42,035 nucleotides of DNA from positions 1-42,035 of the forward strand of contig JAKIUK010000034.1 in NCBI GenBank assembly GCA_021647585.1, in the 5' to 3' direction. Made by a program: the position numbers and the translations under genes. The notes beneath the pieces are model-generated. The model ran no database searches. It was not told where the DNA came from and was given only the letters and a program-made list of their open reading frames with translations. Source of the stretch: Methylococcaceae bacterium (GTDB taxonomy: Bacteria > Pseudomonadota > Gammaproteobacteria > Methylococcales > Methylomonadaceae). Positions 1 to 8,347 of this stretch are shown here, in pieces; the stretch's first letter is position 1, and each line of letters opens with the position of its first letter.

Positions 1-127
1 GCTAAGTAAGGCGCAACCATTAAACCCCTGCGGGGCAATAAAAAATAATTGCTCGGAATTTTAGAAAAACATAAAAGCGGACACTTCTACTTTGCAGGAA
101 TGCGGACATTTCTACTTGGGGTTGACA
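1..127. mobile_element. Terminal fragment of an IS21-like insertion sequence
   Basis: Two direct copies of GCGGACAYTTCTACTT lie 25 bp apart (77-92 and 102-117). The outer one runs into GGGGTTGACA at 118-127, which read outward-in on the minus strand begins TGTCAACCCC. Several short direct repeats behind a TGTCRACC-type tip are typical of IS21-family ends, so this is probably the end of an element whose transposase genes lie to the left of the window. A CCCC-TGC-GGGG hairpin sits at about 26-36. No coding part is visible here, and the family assignment is inferred from the end alone. Confidence 0.45.
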
Positions 128-369
128 GCTTAAGCTTAGGTAATGTACTTGTTACTACAAAATTTGACTCAAGAACTTTCATCAGTGCAGTATAAGTTAT
201 GCACAAATTGAGGGTGCTAGGCTTTAATGAAGTTATTATCTAAGGCAATTGATGTTTATTTATCAAGACAAAGATCAACTTTGGGGTTACAGTTTAACAG
301 ACCGGAGTGAAAGTCCGGAGGTTATAACTTATATGAAAAGCAATATCTTAAATAGCTTGTACAGCTATA

Positions 370-446
370 TGGCGCGCCCGAGACGATTCGAACGTCCGAC
401 CTTTGGCTTCGGAGGCCAACACTCTATCCAACTGAGCTACGGGCGC
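370..446 (-). tRNA. tRNA-Arg (anticodon CCG)
   Basis: On the minus strand the 7-bp acceptor stem GCGCCCG (446-440) pairs with CGGGCGC (380-374), followed by discriminator G and a genomically encoded CCA (372-370). The anticodon arm is TTGGC-CTCCGAA-GCCAA, giving anticodon CCG, which reads the arginine codon CGG. The T-loop GTTCGAATC and the D-arm AGCTCAGTTGGATAGAG are both intact. It stands alone, not in a tRNA cluster, between an IS end and the rsxB-type gene. Confidence 0.97.
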
Positions 447-464
447 ATAGGTATTAGAATGTAA

Positions 465-470
465 ATTATA
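465..470 (-). promoter_or_regulatory. Possible -10 box of the tRNA-Arg gene
   Basis: A perfect TATAAT on the minus strand lies 18 bp upstream of the mature tRNA 5' end. The best -35-like hexamer, TTGTCA (499-494), is 23 bp away, which is longer than optimal. The assignment is therefore tentative. Confidence 0.35.
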
Positions 471-619
471 CTAGAATTTTTGAATGATTGTTTTGACAAT
501 TGGTCGAGAGAGAATGAAACTCTCTGTGTTTTGCCTTCGGAGGACAGAGATATATCCTGTTGAGTCAGGGACGGATAATACCTTTAAGTACTAATAGTAC
601 TGGGTTTTTTAGTATGGAA

Positions 620-1177
620 TTATTTGTTTGATTTTAGCTTAGCCAGTACTTGCTTTTGTTTTTTTAGTCGCTCGGTTTTTTCCTGTGTCAGTTTTAGTAG
701 ACGTTGTTGTTTATTTAGGTAGCGTTGTCTAGCATGGTCGGCATCGGTTTGATTCCAGAGTGTAGGGCGATCAATTGCTTTCATGATGATACAATCAACC
801 GGGCATGGGGCAATGCATAACTCACAGCCTGTACATTCTTTAGTAATGATGGTGTGCATCTGTTTGCTGGAACCCAGTATGGCATCAACTGGACAGGGGG
901 GGATACATTTTGTGCAGCCGATGCAGTCTTGTTCAATGATAAAGGCTGTTTTTCTTGGCTGTTCGCTACCGAATGTCTGGTTTAGTGGTTTTTCTTCTAG
1001 CCCTAATAATTTAGCAATCTTTGTAATACCCGCAATACCACCTGGAGAACACTGGTTTATATCCGCATGACCTTCATGTATTGCTTGGGCATAGGGCTTG
1101 CAACCAGAAAATCCGCATTTTGTGCACTGGGTTTGAGGTAACAAGGCATCGATTTGGTCTACCAGCGATTGGGTCAT
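620..1177 (-). CDS. rsxB: RnfB/RsxB-type polyferredoxin
   Basis: This 185-residue iron-sulfur protein resembles the B subunit of the Rnf/Rsx electron-transport complex. An N-terminal four-cysteine [4Fe-4S] domain (CTKCGFSGC, then a cysteine before SPGG) is followed by two ferredoxin motifs, CIGCTKCIPPCPVD and CTGCELCIAPCPVD, for three clusters in total. The C-terminal 40 residues are lysine-rich. It has no N-terminal membrane anchor; short, anchorless RsxB proteins of this kind occur in pseudomonads. No other rnf subunit gene is in the window. The gene starts 20 bp after the hybrid-cluster-protein homologue stops, so the two are probably cotranscribed, and the ferredoxin may be its electron donor (inference). 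Confidence 0.88.
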   Translation of the reverse strand: MTQSLVDQIDALLPQTQCTKCGFSGCKPYAQAIHEGHADINQCSPGGIAGITKIAKLLGLEEKPLNQTFGSEQPRKTAFIIEQDCIGCTKCIPPCPVDAILGSSKQMHTIITKECTGCELCIAPCPVDCIIMKAIDRPTLWNQTDADHARQRYLNKQQRLLKLTQEKTERLKKQKQVLAKLKSNK

Positions 1178-1197
1178 CTACCTACTCATGCTCACAA

Positions 1198-2874
1198 TTA
1201 ATTTCCGGCCATTAATGACTCAACATCATTTTCTACCGTATCAATACCCTTTAAAGCATACTTATCAGATAGCATTTGTAGAATATTTGGGGTGAAAAAT
1301 GGTGGTAGAGTCGGGCCGATTCGAATGTTTTTAAAGTCCAATGCTAGCAGTGCTAACATCATCAGTATGGTTTTTTGTTCGTACCAGGCGATATTGAATG
1401 AAACAGGTAAGGCATTTAACTTATCTAGACCCAATATTTTTTGCAATTGTTGTAGAAAATTAATAATCACGGAAAAGTCGTTACTTTGCCCTGCATCAAG
1501 GAATCTTGGGATATCATCAATAGTACCGAAATCGTGTTGGAAAAAACGATATTTTGTATCTCCTGTTGTAATGACAAGTGTGTTTTCCGGCAAAGCTTCG
1601 GCTAATTCTGTGTAATATCGACGTTCTTTATGTCGGCCATCTGTACCTGCGATAACGATAATACGTTTAATTTTATTATTTTTAATGGCGGCAGCAACTT
1701 TATCAGTGAAGGCAGAAAGTGCTTTAGTTCCGTAACCCGTGCTACTTCGACCCTCGGTCAGTGGTGTAGGTGCTTCGCTTTGCTTAGCCAGTTCAATAAT
1801 TCTGCTGAAGTCTTTACGATGTCCGGGTTTACGGTCTTCTATGTGTGGTACGTCTGGCCAGCTAACCATTCCTGTGCTGAATAGCCTGTCTTGATAGGTC
1901 TTTTTCGGTTGTTGAATACTGTTAGTAGTCACCAGGATTGGGCCATTGAACTTAGGGAATTCAGTTTTTTGCCCTTGCCATGCTCCCCCATAATTTGCCA
2001 CCAGATTGAAGTATTTTTTCATTGCCGGATAAGCATGTGCGGAGATGGCTTCACCATGAGTATAAATATCTACACCGCTACCCGCAGTTTGTTCCAATAG
2101 GTCTTCCAGGTCTTGTAAATCATGACCGGATATTAAAATACCTGGCTTGTCCCAGGAGTCGAGATAAACCTTGGTTGGCTCAGGATGACCAAATTTTTTG
2201 CTGTTGGCTTTTTCCAGTTGTTCCATGGCTGCTAAACCTAATTCGCCGCAGCGTATCAGCATAGCAAGGACATCTTCCTGGGTATTGTTTTTGCTCAGAG
2301 TGAAGCTTAAGGCTTGATGCATGAAGCTATATTGTGCAATATCTTCAATACCTATTTGCAAGTTGTGTACAGCCAGAGAACCCAAGCCTTTTACAGCGTA
2401 TAATAGACATTCTTGCAGCGCATGGACATCTTTATCTAGGGTTTCACTGTCTTTTTCTACTCCGACTGTTGCACCGGTATCAGTAAAGCTTTGCTCACTG
2501 ACTTCATCATATTGCCATTCAGCCTGTTCCGGTATTGGCCCTTTAAATTGTACACCGTTTTTTTGCTGGTATGTCGACAAAAACTGTTGGCGAATAAAAT
2601 TTCTACGCCTGACAGCTTCGTCTATCAGAGCAACAAATTCTGCTGGGGTGAAGTTAACATTTGTAACCATAGCAAAAAGTGCTTTAGCCATGAACTGGTT
2701 GGTTTTTTCGCTGACTAGAGCAAACTCATCTGTCTGACTACAATAGAACGCTAACCCTTTCAAACTATACATCAGCATATCTTGAAGACTGGAGACATTC
2801 TCTTTTTTACCGCAAATCCCCGTCTTGTCACAGACTAGGTTTTTCTTGGCTTCTTGACAGTGATAACAAAACAT
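1198..2874 (-). CDS. Hybrid-cluster protein (Hcp) homologue lacking the hybrid-cluster cysteines
   Basis: This 558-residue protein aligns along its full length with Hcp (hydroxylamine/NO reductase). The N-terminal cubane motif is intact (C3, C6, C15, C21). In canonical Hcp the Ni-free hybrid Fe-S-O cluster is bound by one His, two Glu, one Lys and four Cys. Here H251 (SGHDL), E274 (THGEA), E499 and K501 (WYEQK) remain, but each cysteine is replaced: TTNC is TTNS (S319), AGCDGR is AGTDGR (T411), AGC-KYR is TGDTKYR (D439) and GQCND is GQSND (S464). The frame is open and the flanking motifs are well kept, so this is not simple decay. Classical Hcp catalysis is unlikely; the function is unknown. 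It is followed by the rsxB-type ferredoxin. AAGG precedes the ATG. Confidence 0.9.
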   Translation of the reverse strand: MFCYHCQEAKKNLVCDKTGICGKKENVSSLQDMLMYSLKGLAFYCSQTDEFALVSEKTNQFMAKALFAMVTNVNFTPAEFVALIDEAVRRRNFIRQQFLSTYQQKNGVQFKGPIPEQAEWQYDEVSEQSFTDTGATVGVEKDSETLDKDVHALQECLLYAVKGLGSLAVHNLQIGIEDIAQYSFMHQALSFTLSKNNTQEDVLAMLIRCGELGLAAMEQLEKANSKKFGHPEPTKVYLDSWDKPGILISGHDLQDLEDLLEQTAGSGVDIYTHGEAISAHAYPAMKKYFNLVANYGGAWQGQKTEFPKFNGPILVTTNSIQQPKKTYQDRLFSTGMVSWPDVPHIEDRKPGHRKDFSRIIELAKQSEAPTPLTEGRSSTGYGTKALSAFTDKVAAAIKNNKIKRIIVIAGTDGRHKERRYYTELAEALPENTLVITTGDTKYRFFQHDFGTIDDIPRFLDAGQSNDFSVIINFLQQLQKILGLDKLNALPVSFNIAWYEQKTILMMLALLALDFKNIRIGPTLPPFFTPNILQMLSDKYALKGIDTVENDVESLMAGN

Positions 2875-2910
2875 TTTTAACCTTGCTAAAGTGTTTGTAC
2901 ATCTAAGTTC

Positions 2911-2916
2911 ATTATA
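2911..2916 (-). promoter_or_regulatory. Possible -10 box upstream of the Hcp homologue
   Basis: TATAAT on the minus strand lies 37 bp upstream of the ATG at 2874. No good -35 hexamer stands at the right distance, which would fit an activator-dependent promoter or a chance match. The 115-bp gap to metG suggests the Hcp homologue has its own promoter. Confidence 0.3.
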
Positions 2917-2989
2917 AAATCTCCTCGCCTTTGTTATCTCCTGACGGGGAGGGTATTAAGAAATTGAACTCAATGTGTATAAGTTACAG

Positions 2990-5008
2990 TTATTTTACTC
3001 GCATGCCTACTTGTGCGCCTTGATCAGGACTTAACACCCACAAGTCTTCTCCACCCGGTCCGGCAGCCAGTACCATTCCTTCGGATAAACCGAAACGCAT
3101 TTTTCTTGGTTTCAGATTGGCAACAACTACTGTGAGTTTACCTTCGAGGTCTTCTGGCGCATAAGCAGATTTAATACCGGCAAAAACATTGCGAGTTTCA
3201 TCTCCGATATCAACGGTTAATTGTAATAACTTATCAGCACCGTCCACATGTTCAGCCTTAATGATTTTAGCTATGCGTAAATCAATTTTAGCAAAGTCAT
3301 CAAATTCGATGGTTTCAGCGATGGGCTCCCACTTTTTTTCATTGGGTTCCGGTGTTTTTTGCAGGTTTTCTTTTGATGCCTCAACGATCGCTTCAATTTT
3401 ATCTGCTTCAACACGAGTCATTAAGGGTTTGAATTTTTTAATCTCGTGATTTAATAAGGGTTGCGCATCTGTTGGCCAGTTTTGAGATTCAATATTCAGA
3501 AAACTTTCAGTGTTTTGTGCTAAAACTGGTATCACAGGTTTTAAATAAACAACCAGTAAACGAAACAGATTGATTCCCATGGAACAGATGTCATGCAGTT
3601 CGGTATCGCGGCCTTGTTCTTTAGCAATGATCCAGGGTTTTTTGTCGTCAATATATTGATTGGCCTTGTCGGCCAATGCCATGATTTCTCGCATGGCTTT
3701 GCCAAATTCCCGGTCTTCATAAGATTTGGCGATGGATTCATTTGCAGCAATAAACTGTTGGAATAATACCTTTTCGGAACAGTTAGCAGATAACTTACCG
3801 TCAAAACGTTTTTTGATAAAACCACTGCATCGACTGGCAATATTAACTACTTTTCCTACCAGATCGGAATTAACACGCTGGCTGAAATCTTCAAAATTCA
3901 AGTCGAGATCATCAATACCGTTTGTTAATTTCGCAGCAAAATAGTAGCGTAAATATTCGGGATTCAAATGTTCCAGGTAGGTACGTGCTTTAATAAATGT
4001 ACCACGGGATTTGGACATTTTTTCGCCGTTGACGGTTAAGAAACCATGGGAAAAAACTGCGCTTGGTGTTCTAAAGTCGGCTCCACTCAGCATAGCTGGC
4101 CAGAATAATGCGTGGAAATAGATAATATCCTTACCAATAAAATGGTATAGCTCTGTATCGCTGTCTTTGCCCCAATATTCATCAAAGTTCAAATCTTGTT
4201 TGTCACACAGGTTTTTAAAGCTGGCCATATAGCCAACCGGAGCATCCATCCAAACGTAAAAATATTTACCGGGTGCATCCGGGATTTCAAAGCCAAAATA
4301 AGGCGAATCACGAGAAATATCCCATTGCTGTAGGCCATTTTCCAGCCATTCTGCCATTTTATTGCGAACTTCAGGTTGTAGATGGCCTTCTGCTTTAGTC
4401 CAGTCTTGTAGCATGTCAGTAAAATCGGCGAGATTGAAAAAGTAATGTTCAGAATCTTTTTCTATCGGTTTTTCACCAGATACCACGGATACAGCATTTT
4501 TTAATTCAATAGGAGAATATGTAGCGCCACAGGCTTCACAATTATCGCCGTATTGATCTTTTACTCCACATTTTGGACATTCGCCTTTAATAAAACGATC
4601 GGGTAAGAACATGTTTTTTACCGGATCATATGCTTGGGTGATGGTACGTTTGCTGATATGACCACCCTCACGAAGGCGAGTATAAATCAGAGTAGAAAAT
4701 GCTTTGTTTTCTACAGAATGGGTGCTGTGGTAATTGTCAAAGGCCACACCAAAATTGTCAAAATCAGCTCGGTGTTCCTTTTCTACCTGAGCTATTAATT
4801 GTTCAGGCGTGATGCCTTCACGGTCAGCACGTAACATAATGGGGGTGCCATGGGTGTCATCAGCACAAACGAAATAGCATTGATTACCTTGCTGTTTTTG
4901 AAAACGTACCCAGATGTCAGTTTGAATATATTCAACCAGATGTCCTAAATGGATCGGACCATTGGCATAAGGTAAAGCACTAGTAACGAGGATTTTTCTA
5001 TCAGACAT
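2990..5008 (-). CDS. metG: Methionyl-tRNA synthetase
   Basis: MetG charges tRNA-Met (including initiator) with methionine. The class I HIGH motif appears as PIHLGH near the N-terminus and KMSKS as GEKMSKSRGT. The knuckle CPKCG...CEACG binds zinc. The C-terminal ~110 residues form a Trbp111-like tRNA-binding/dimerisation domain (FAKIDLRIAKI...NLKPRKMRFGLSEGM). The length, about 672 residues, matches the long bacterial form. The start chosen is the ATG at 5008 (MSDRKILVTSALPYANG); the frame can be extended 9 codons upstream to a TTG at 5035, but the family normally begins just before ILVTSALPYANG. Confidence 0.97.
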   Translation of the reverse strand: MSDRKILVTSALPYANGPIHLGHLVEYIQTDIWVRFQKQQGNQCYFVCADDTHGTPIMLRADREGITPEQLIAQVEKEHRADFDNFGVAFDNYHSTHSVENKAFSTLIYTRLREGGHISKRTITQAYDPVKNMFLPDRFIKGECPKCGVKDQYGDNCEACGATYSPIELKNAVSVVSGEKPIEKDSEHYFFNLADFTDMLQDWTKAEGHLQPEVRNKMAEWLENGLQQWDISRDSPYFGFEIPDAPGKYFYVWMDAPVGYMASFKNLCDKQDLNFDEYWGKDSDTELYHFIGKDIIYFHALFWPAMLSGADFRTPSAVFSHGFLTVNGEKMSKSRGTFIKARTYLEHLNPEYLRYYFAAKLTNGIDDLDLNFEDFSQRVNSDLVGKVVNIASRCSGFIKKRFDGKLSANCSEKVLFQQFIAANESIAKSYEDREFGKAMREIMALADKANQYIDDKKPWIIAKEQGRDTELHDICSMGINLFRLLVVYLKPVIPVLAQNTESFLNIESQNWPTDAQPLLNHEIKKFKPLMTRVEADKIEAIVEASKENLQKTPEPNEKKWEPIAETIEFDDFAKIDLRIAKIIKAEHVDGADKLLQLTVDIGDETRNVFAGIKSAYAPEDLEGKLTVVVANLKPRKMRFGLSEGMVLAAGPGGEDLWVLSPDQGAQVGMRVK

Positions 5009-5313
5009 GTATTTATATGGTTGGCATGACAACAACGAACCGGATATTATGACATAAGTACGTCACTAATAGGGTAAATTATGTATAAATACTAACCTAT
5101 ATCGTTTCAATTTTATGTGTATTAATGAGTATTCTTTATTGTTCTCACGCTCAAGCCATATTCCTATATGTGAGGAAGATGTACATTCTTCTATTAAGTG
5201 CGTAGTGCCCAAGCTACTCCTTACCAAAATGGATTGCTAGTCCTTCACTCGTGCTGCTAGCAACTAATCACTTCTCAACTCCCCCCACCCGTCAATACGT
5301 CAATGACAGAGCA
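5009..5313. other. Intergenic region upstream of metG
   Basis: No gene is seen. A 7-bp inverted repeat, TTGCTAG (5234-5240) and CTAGCAA (5257-5263), could form a hairpin, but it lacks a following T-run. The metG promoter should lie between about 5010 and 5110; I cannot pick a convincing -35/-10 pair. Confidence 0.4.
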
Positions 5314-6234
5314 CTAGTGGGTGGATAAGAACGATTTTACTCTTTGTAGTAAGGGTTTTCCCCCAGGTATTGTGAAATGGCATCTGTGGTAATCCTTAAG
5401 TGAATCATGGCGTGAATTTAAGCTGTTAATTTGATCAGCTAACTCGGAGGCTTGTAGTTTGGCCTTAGCCATTTCTGTGTGATTTTCCCGGTTTGCCTTT
5501 AAAAGAGCAGCAGATTCTTGTAATAATGCAATGTGTTGTTGATTTGAATTATCAGTGCTATTGGGTTTATGTTTGTTAATCCCTGATATTTTCTTTTCCA
5601 GTTCTAATGCACGTTGGTTTAGAGATTCTCCCTTGTTCCATAGATCTGTTATGTATTTCTGATGTTTGGTCGCCTGTAACTCAAGTGTACTATTAAGTTC
5701 TTTAAGGCCGGCAGAAAATTGTTCGGTTTGTATAAGTACTTTTTTTATAGCATGGTCTTTTGCTTCCAGGTAGCTGTCGATAACAGAATCTATGTCCAGA
5801 AACACAGCTTTGTTTAATGCATGAACTTTTTTTGTCATGCCAATATTATCGTCATGATAATGATCACTGATGACTCTGAGAAATTGATTCAGCATGATGC
5901 AATAGCCACCTAAATATTGGCTAAGTGATAAACCAATGCGTTCATGAGTTTGTCCGATCATCTCCGCATTGTCAAAATGGGCTTTGCCAATATCTCCGCT
6001 GAACAGAATATCAATCCAGTGCTCTTTCTGAGCTTTTCGGGTTTGAGCAATGACTCTTTCATTTGGGAAAAGAACCATTAATTCAGGGTCTTGTTCAATT
6101 TGAACGTAAAATCGATCTAATATATGTTCAATAGAAGGTTCAAGAATAGTCTGAATTTTTTTTAAAGAGACAAAGGTTTCTTCATTAAAATCAAGTAGGC
6201 GTAATCTTTTTTCTATGATTTTAGTATAGGACAT
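5314..6234 (-). CDS. Globin-coupled sensor-like protein with coiled-coil C-terminus
   Basis: Residues 1-165 form a protoglobin/globin-coupled-sensor domain. The signature IGQTHERIGLSLSQYLGGY carries the proximal haem ligand, probably H97. Such domains bind O2, NO or CO. Residues about 170-290 are a polar, heptad-like coiled coil. No GGDEF, EAL, histidine-kinase or methyl-accepting output domain follows, and the tail ends after a short basic segment (306 residues in total). It probably acts through a partner or by oligomerisation, or it is a truncated sensor; neither can be settled from the sequence. It stands alone, with 0.3-0.5 kb of non-coding DNA on each side. Confidence 0.8.
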   Translation of the reverse strand: MSYTKIIEKRLRLLDFNEETFVSLKKIQTILEPSIEHILDRFYVQIEQDPELMVLFPNERVIAQTRKAQKEHWIDILFSGDIGKAHFDNAEMIGQTHERIGLSLSQYLGGYCIMLNQFLRVISDHYHDDNIGMTKKVHALNKAVFLDIDSVIDSYLEAKDHAIKKVLIQTEQFSAGLKELNSTLELQATKHQKYITDLWNKGESLNQRALELEKKISGINKHKPNSTDNSNQQHIALLQESAALLKANRENHTEMAKAKLQASELADQINSLNSRHDSLKDYHRCHFTIPGGKPLLQRVKSFLSTH

Positions 6235-6794
6235 TACTGGTAACCGCTAATTAAATAGTAAATAATAAAACAGTGTATGCCAAAGTAGACAGACTCAGTT
6301 TTGGTTAATGATGTACAGATTCATTCCGTACTTTTTAGCAGCGTCAAGATAGACTGCTATAAATAGTAGGATGTTCATAGGCATCCTGTCGACATAGTTT
6401 CTTTACATTAAATTAAGGTGTTAAAATCGCTATTATAAGATTTTAACGTAATATTAGGGATAGAGTGTTCCAGAGTAATGCAAAGAGCTTCGTAGCGTTT
6501 TTTTATGTGTTTAATAAAGGATCTTTTCTCGCAGAAAGAGGACTGCTTTCTTTGTTTATTACGTGTACAAAAATCGCACTATTGTAAAGGTTTTATATTA
6601 AATTATGCAACCTTTTCTAACTGTCTGAAGCTACTGATTATGCTTTAATTGTGTCGGAATATAGATGATTAAGACATTGAATAGGTATAACCATGCTTTG
6701 GCTGAACGCTCTCCTATTCCACAGACGCAAAGATTATTGCGTTACAATTCTTTGATTTAATGACGCATTTTCGAAAAGATTGATAATTGTCGGA
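6235..6794. other. Non-coding gap between the globin sensor and the ZIP transporter
   Basis: There is no convincing gene in about 560 bp. Visible structure: an AGGATG/CATCCT inverted repeat near 6370-6388, an imperfect hairpin near 6508-6562 (TTTAATAAAG against CTTTGTTTATTA), and AAAGGTT/AACCTTT at about 6586-6616. One of these may terminate the transcript of the ZIP operon. Confidence 0.4.
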
Positions 6795-7637
6795 TTAGTG
6801 TTGTAAGTAACTGTTATGCTCAACTATTTTAATATCATGAGCCACTTCATGCAAAACACTGATCACTAATACACCTGCCAGAATTAATACAATTTGGTGT
6901 ATAGAAGTTTTTAAATCCGTTTTTTTATGTAGAGACGGAATTAAGTCGGCTACTGCAATATATATAAAACTTGAGGAGGCTAATGCCAGAAAGTAAGGCA
7001 GAATGTCATGTAAATCTTCCAGGCTGTAGTAGGCAAGCACACCACCAATTACTGTGGTAAAGCTGGCGAGTACGTTATAAAACAAGGCTTTTGACTTGCT
7101 GTACCCGCTTTGTAAAAGAATAGCAAAATCACCAACTTCTTGTGGAATCTCGTGTGCTGCAACAGCTAAACTGGTGACAATTCCCAGCTTTACATCAGTC
7201 AAAAAGGCAGCAGCAATTAATACACCATCAACAAAATTGTGAATGCTATCTCCTATAATAATCAATGTGCCTGCAGATTTATGGCTATGATCATGGACTT
7301 GATGATCTTCTCCGTGAGCTTCACAGGAGTCTGAGTGACAATGGCGCCAGATAAGTAACTTTTCCAATACGAAAAAACCGAGAATACCCGCAAGAATAGT
7401 CCCGGATAAGGTTTGAAACTGTTCGGGTTTGACTTCTTCAAAGGCATGAGGAATTAAGCCCCAGAAGGCAACTGCTAATAATGCACCTATGGCAAAGCTA
7501 ATGCCATGGGGCAAAACCTTAGATCTTTGCTTTTCGGGTAACAATAAAAACACAGCAGCGGCTAAAACACTGAGTATGCCACCTACAGCAGTAAAAATGA
7601 TAATTAATATCAATAAGTCCAAGATCAATCTCTCCAA
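6795..7637 (-). CDS. ZIP-family divalent metal transporter
   Basis: This is a polytopic membrane protein (about eight helices) of the ZIP family, which imports zinc, iron or related ions into the cytoplasm. The two hallmark metal-site helices are present: HNFVDG (helix IV) and HEIPQEVGD (helix V). A His-rich loop between helices III and IV (HCHSDSCEAHGEDHQVHDHSHK) is typical of metal-sensing loops in ZIPs. The start is unclear: there is no ATG, and candidates are TTG at 7637 (inside the upstream gene) or TTG at 7628, which overlaps the pgeF stop as TTGA. It is the last gene of rluD-pgeF-ZIP, and translational coupling is likely. Confidence 0.88.
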   Translation of the reverse strand: MERLILDLLILIIIFTAVGGILSVLAAAVFLLLPEKQRSKVLPHGISFAIGALLAVAFWGLIPHAFEEVKPEQFQTLSGTILAGILGFFVLEKLLIWRHCHSDSCEAHGEDHQVHDHSHKSAGTLIIIGDSIHNFVDGVLIAAAFLTDVKLGIVTSLAVAAHEIPQEVGDFAILLQSGYSKSKALFYNVLASFTTVIGGVLAYYSLEDLHDILPYFLALASSSFIYIAVADLIPSLHKKTDLKTSIHQIVLILAGVLVISVLHEVAHDIKIVEHNSYLQH

Positions 7638-8347
7638 ATTAATGTGGCTATACGGCCTGTTTCGCCATCACGGCGGTATGAATAAAAGCGTTCTTTTTCA
7701 GTAACAGTGCAAAAATTACCGCCGAATACTTGTGTGACTCCAGACATCGCCAATTCAATGGTTGCCAACTGATAAATATTCGCCAGGTATTTATCCCCAT
7801 TTATTTTATTAAAAGCACGGCTAAAATGTTTAGATTTTTCAGTAAAAGCATTTTTAACTGAGCTGCCGACTTCAAAGCAATCGGGTCCTATGGCAGGTCC
7901 TAGCCAGACGATGATGTCTGTAGTCTTTAACGTTTTAACAGTGTTGCTAATGATACCAGCTAATAAGCCTCTCCATCCTGCATGAATGGCAGCTACTTTG
8001 CTACCATCAGTACTGGACAGCAATATAGGGAGACAATCTGCTGTTAATACTACACAAACAGTATCGATTTGTTCTGTGTAACTTGCATCTGCTTGTTGTA
8101 TTTGTGTTACTTGGTTAGCATTAATAACTCGCTTACCATGAACTTGTTCTAACCATATAGGAGTCGCAGGAAGGTTAAGCATTTGTATTATAACTTGGCG
8201 ATTTCTTTGTACCGTCTCTGGAGTATCATTAACATGTAGAGCAGGATTTAGGCTGGCAAAAGTACCTTGACTTAAACCTCCAGTGCGTAAAGTAGCAGCA
8301 GCATGGACATTGCTTGCAGCTGGCCAGTCAGGTTTAATCCAGTTCAT
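7625..8347 (-). CDS. pgeF: Purine nucleoside phosphorylase / laccase-domain protein YfiH
   Basis: This 240-residue member of the YfiH/PgeF (DUF152) family is a cytoplasmic enzyme linked to peptidoglycan-editing and purine-nucleoside phosphorolysis. The metal-binding residues are visible in WLEQVHG, VLTADCLPI and AAIHAGWRGL. It overlaps the 3' end of rluD by 14 bp, an arrangement (rluD-yfiH) common in Gammaproteobacteria, and its own 3' end overlaps the ZIP gene start. Confidence 0.93.
   Translation of the reverse strand: MNWIKPDWPAASNVHAAATLRTGGLSQGTFASLNPALHVNDTPETVQRNRQVIIQMLNLPATPIWLEQVHGKRVINANQVTQIQQADASYTEQIDTVCVVLTADCLPILLSSTDGSKVAAIHAGWRGLLAGIISNTVKTLKTTDIIVWLGPAIGPDCFEVGSSVKNAFTEKSKHFSRAFNKINGDKYLANIYQLATIELAMSGVTQVFGGNFCTVTEKERFYSYRRDGETGRIATLIWRD

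Noticed and set aside
249..464. 71-codon plus-strand open frame overlapping the tRNA-Arg gene
   Set aside because: It runs through the complement of the tRNA and has no family motif; the tRNA explains the conservation.
2963..2974. ATTGAACTCAAT dyad upstream of the Hcp homologue, considered as an FNR/NsrR site
   Set aside because: FNR sites need TTGAT-N4-ATCAA; this has the wrong spacing and lacks the flanking bases. No NsrR consensus is seen either.
6665..6760. 31-codon open frame in the gap beside the ZIP gene
   Set aside because: No good ribosome site and no recognisable motif; length is within chance for this gap.
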